Source: DRQF01 sp964559135 (lineage in GTDB: Bacteria > Planctomycetota > GCA-002687715 > DRQF01). From it: 17,085 bases of DNA. Under the pieces are notes generated by a model that made no database searches, was not told the origin of the DNA, and saw only the letters and a program-made list of their open reading frames with translations. The translations under genes and the position numbers were made by a program. Shown here in pieces: positions 14,610 through 17,085 of the stretch (within the stretch, counting starts at the first letter, position 1; each line of letters begins with the position of its first letter). The stretch covers positions 1 through 17,085 of the forward strand of contig CAZLGG010000083.1 in the NCBI GenBank assembly GCA_964559135.1, in the 5' to 3' direction.

Positions 14610-16205
14610 TCAGTTGACGAGGAAGGTCTGAAGGTTGGCCAGGTGGCCGCTGCTCAGAACCCCCTCGGAGAGATTCAGCCTGAAGGGCGCTCCCGACGCC
14701 AAGTTGACGTTGAGGGTCGCCGTCCCCCACGTGATGGAGGGATGGAGGATGTGGACCGTTGGATCGGTGAAGACATTCATCCACATGAATCCGCTGAAGC
14801 CCGCAACCGCCGTTCCCGGAATCGTTCCTGGGGGAAGCGAGGGGAATGAGGCCGGAAAGAAGGGATTCGTCGAGCGCAAGTTGTAGTAGAGCAACACGGT
14901 GTCACCCGGACGCCCTTCGATCCGAAGGAGGGTCGTCGCCCCCGTCAACGTGCGCGTCGAGGGTGCAAAGCCCCAGGTCAGGATTTGCCCCATCTCGTCG
15001 GCCCCGATGTCGACGATCCCATCCTCGCGGCGGCTGTTCCCGTAGCCCTCGCCATCCCTGTCCCAGGCCGAGTCACCGAGGAAAAAGCTCCGCCAGATGA
15101 TCGTTCCGTTCGCGGCAACGAGGGAAGTGGTTCCGAGACCGGAGATCCCCTGGTCCTTGACCGGGTTACCGCTGAGATGCATCCGGACGTCGTTCGTCAG
15201 GTAGCTGAGAGAGTTGCTCACATAGGGCAGACTCACTCCGTCCAGGTTGACCCGCGCGGTCGGCGGCATTCCGATGAGCGAGGAAATACCGGCGGTGTCC
15301 ACGAGAGACTCATGGAACGCGAGGCGCGCGGTGTCGCAGAGGTCCACGCCCTCCAGATCGGCCAGGTTGTTGTCGAGAATCGTGTTCACGACAGCCGGTT
15401 CGTTGTACCCGGCAACGATGGGGGTCACCGTGTAGATATTGTCGTTGAGAATCCCGATGTCGTTGCGAGCGATCGTGTTGAAAAGGATCGCCGGCCGGCA
15501 CGGATGGTACTCGACGGGAGCGCCGAAGTAGGGAGTGAACTCGATCGACGTGACGTGGACACCCGTATCGCAGTCCAGGATGTAGCAGTTCGAGATCTGG
15601 GGGTTGACGGGCTCCTCGGCGACGATCTGAACGCCTTCGTTCCCGTTGATCATCGTGACCCCGTCGACAAACGTGAAGTCGAAGCAATCGACTCCGACAG
15701 TCTGAAAGCTGACGATGGCCGTCCCGGGGACGAACGACTGGGAGCTGGCATCCCAAACCGTGTCTCCTCCCGGGTCCGCCGAAGCGTCGAAGACCGTGTC
15801 CAAAGCACTCGTCCCTTGAATCGAGACATGGGGAAGCATCGAGATGGGAAAGTCTTCCCCGTTCGTGTTGAACGCGTAGACGCCGGGAAGGCAATGAACG
15901 ACTCCCGCGAAGTTGGTCCCGAAGCTGCTCAACCAGTAGATGGCAGCCTGCACCGTCTTGAATGGATTGTTGAGATCGCCGGTGGCATCGTCCCCGTTCA
16001 CCGGATCGACGAAGACCCGATCGCCCCCGGCGGGAGCCGTGCAGGACGGCATCACGGCGGGCACGATCGGGCAACCCGGGACGAGAATCCCGCTGAAACC
16101 CGGCGGCAGGAACGGTCCCCCGATCACGCTCGTCTGCGCCGCAGAGGCTCCGGAAAGAACAAGCGAAAGAGCGCATACGCATGCGCTGACAAATAGATTC
16201 TTCAT
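14610..16205 (-). CDS. Secreted right-handed beta-helix protein (DUF1565-like)
   Basis: This 531-residue exported protein has a signal peptide MKNLFVSACVCALSLVLSG with probable cleavage after ASA-A (about residue 23). The ATG at 16205 is supported by AGGAG 10 nt upstream. Residues 63-95 (DRVFVDPVNGDDATGD, NNPFKTVQAAI) carry the start motif of pectin-lyase-fold/DUF1565 proteins. Repeating short strands with asparagines continue to about residue 390 (NCYILDCDTGVHV, FNTIARNDIGILNDN), as in parallel beta-helices. A C-terminal beta domain (about 410-531; LTWGFAPSTRTLTGATTLLR) resembles modules on other planctomycete exoproteins. No polysaccharide-lyase catalytic residues could be assigned, so binding or a structural surface role is as likely as enzymatic activity. 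A strong terminator follows. Confidence 0.86.
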   Translation of the reverse strand: MKNLFVSACVCALSLVLSGASAAQTSVIGGPFLPPGFSGILVPGCPIVPAVMPSCTAPAGGDRVFVDPVNGDDATGDLNNPFKTVQAAIYWLSSFGTNFAGVVHCLPGVYAFNTNGEDFPISMLPHVSIQGTSALDTVFDASADPGGDTVWDASSQSFVPGTAIVSFQTVGVDCFDFTFVDGVTMINGNEGVQIVAEEPVNPQISNCYILDCDTGVHVTSIEFTPYFGAPVEYHPCRPAILFNTIARNDIGILNDNIYTVTPIVAGYNEPAVVNTILDNNLADLEGVDLCDTARLAFHESLVDTAGISSLIGMPPTARVNLDGVSLPYVSNSLSYLTNDVRMHLSGNPVKDQGISGLGTTSLVAANGTIIWRSFFLGDSAWDRDGEGYGNSRREDGIVDIGADEMGQILTWGFAPSTRTLTGATTLLRIEGRPGDTVLLYYNLRSTNPFFPASFPSLPPGTIPGTAVAGFSGFMWMNVFTDPTVHILHPSITWGTATLNVNLASGAPFRLNLSEGVLSSGHLANLQTFLVN

Positions 16206-16382
16206 GATGTTCGACTCCTGGGTCCAGTGACTCATTCGAGAGCGAGCCGCGCACGTCGCGGCCCATGAGTCGAAGCGCAGAAATCCGAACATTGTCCCGA
16301 AGATTTTTCTTGCTGACGGGGCGGAGCGAGTGGAACCTTCGATGCGTTTCGCCTTGGGGGCAACGTCTTTCGGCCATCCCAC

Positions 16383-16883
16383 TCAGAGCAGGCGGAGGCA
16401 GCAACGCTTGTACTTCTTGCCGCTGCCGCAAGGGCACGGATCGTTGCGTCCGATCTTGGCGGCGGGGCGCCGGTCGGGCTCCTTTCGGCGCGGCGCGAAT
16501 CGAGGGCGATCGGGGTCCGCCACAGCCTGCTCGAACGCCTCTCGACCGTCGACGACGGCAGATGTCCATTCCCACGCCTTGGCAACACCCGAAGCCTCGG
16601 CGAGATGCGCCATGAAGGCCTCCATCAGGTCGGGGAGGTCCGAAACGTAGGGTTCCTTTCCGCCCAGTCTCCCGGGGAGAATCGTCGCCATGAGCTGGGA
16701 GATGTGTTGTCGGTCGAGTTCCTCGGGCGGGATCGCCAGATCGCTTCCGAAAACGTGAGACAAGAGGCCGATGACCTCGGTCCGCCGTTCGCCCAACCGG
16801 CGTCCCCAGTCCGCGCTCCTCTCGTCTTCGAGGAACGCGACCACAAGGACGCGATAGTCATCTTCGAGAGGCGGATGGTTCAT
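16383..16883 (-). CDS. SEC-C zinc-motif protein
   Basis: The 166-residue cytoplasmic protein ends in KIGRNDPCPCGSGKKYKRCC, the SEC-C motif also found at the C-terminus of SecA, whose CxC and CC cysteines bind one zinc ion. Residues 1-120 are mainly helical with an acidic start (PPLEDDYRVLVVAFLEDE) and show the general look of YecA/UPF0149-type proteins, though I cannot place them firmly. A basic, proline-rich linker (about 125-142) joins the two parts. The ATG at 16883 begins 9 bp after the stop of the beta-hydroxylase gene, so the two are probably one operon; no separate Shine-Dalgarno is evident, which would suit translational coupling. The partner protein is unknown. Confidence 0.86.
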   Translation of the reverse strand: MNHPPLEDDYRVLVVAFLEDERSADWGRRLGERRTEVIGLLSHVFGSDLAIPPEELDRQHISQLMATILPGRLGGKEPYVSDLPDLMEAFMAHLAEASGVAKAWEWTSAVVDGREAFEQAVADPDRPRFAPRRKEPDRRPAAKIGRNDPCPCGSGKKYKRCCLRLL

Positions 16884-16892
16884 GGGTGGATT

Positions 16893-17085
16893 CTACGTCG
16901 AGTCCGGACGAAATGTCACGATGAGGACGACGCGCCAATCCGCCCCATGATTCCAGGCCTCATGGGTGCGCGTATCATCGAAGACGATGCACTCGCCCGC
17001 GTTCCACCGCCGCGTCTCCCCCTCGACCTTCAAACCCAGGTCGCCGGAAGGAATCAGGATCGGCAGGTGGCAGCGAAGAATGTCC
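16893..17085 (-). CDS. Aspartyl/asparaginyl beta-hydroxylase, C-terminal part (partial)
   Basis: The frame enters from the window edge and encodes 63 residues to TAG at 16893. It shows CHLPILIPSGDLGLKV, then RRWNAGECIVFDDTRTHEAW and WRVVLIVTFRPD. This is the final half of the PF05118 double-stranded beta-helix: H of CHLP and H of HEAW would be the two iron-binding histidines, and the arginine of DWRVV would bind 2-oxoglutarate. Such enzymes hydroxylate Asp/Asn or lipid A chains using Fe(II). The substrate here cannot be determined. The start lies outside the window. Confidence 0.78.
   Translation of the reverse strand, partial: DILRCHLPILIPSGDLGLKVEGETRRWNAGECIVFDDTRTHEAWNHGADWRVVLIVTFRPDST

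Overview
The window is GC-rich bacterial DNA that most resembles a planctomycete (Planctomycetota) chromosome or assembled genome. This is inferred from family content: secreted FG-GAP and beta-helix proteins with the C-terminal modules common in that phylum, multi-domain haem-sensor kinases, a redoxin/copper-monooxygenase type protein, and many solitary genes with little operon structure. No rRNA, tRNA, CRISPR array, transposase or phage gene was seen.

Layout. The left edge holds the last codons of an unidentified gene and a secreted seven-repeat FG-GAP protein (268-1884). Two minus-strand paralogous hybrid histidine kinases follow (2127-4211 and 5124-7220). Each has a periplasmic Tll0287-like/DUF3365 domain with a CxxCH haem motif at the same residue numbers, then HAMP, HisKA, HATPase and a receiver domain. 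Between them lie a YciI-type lipoprotein that has lost the middle of its domain and a frameshifted scrap of an esterase gene. The intact esterase (PHB-depolymerase/LpqC type) sits just beyond the second kinase at 7587-8615. The simplest reading is a tandem duplication of a kinase-esterase unit, with decay of one esterase copy.

Middle. At 8649-9698 a secreted thioredoxin-like protein is split by one in-frame TGA, which lies exactly where the first cysteine of a CPGC motif should be. A stem-loop with a G-first apical loop starts 13 nt after the TGA. I interpret the gene as a selenoprotein with a UPGC active site; this is the most interesting item in the window. Further right, a MarR-type regulator (11402-11860) and a QueG-like 4Fe-4S protein fused to an SCP-2 domain (10017-11354) form a minus-strand pair. 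Each gene is preceded at similar spacing by a nearly identical palindromic site with the core TGTATATRCA, which suggests autoregulation and co-regulation.

Right. A four-helix membrane protein of unknown function (12292-12864) is followed by a clearly decayed redoxin/copper type II monooxygenase gene (12963 to about 14300). That gene has an amber codon, a large internal deletion, a 1-nt frameshift and a lost start. It abuts a C-terminal scrap of another secreted protein (14291-14449). A strong intrinsic terminator (14561-14593) closes a secreted beta-helix protein gene (14610-16205). The edge carries a SEC-C zinc-motif protein (16383-16883) just downstream of the end of an aspartyl/asparaginyl beta-hydroxylase gene.

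Overall the window is envelope, redox and signalling content with at least four gene relics in about 10 kb, which points to local duplication and deletion. Database comparison was not possible. Family names rest on recognised motifs and domain order.
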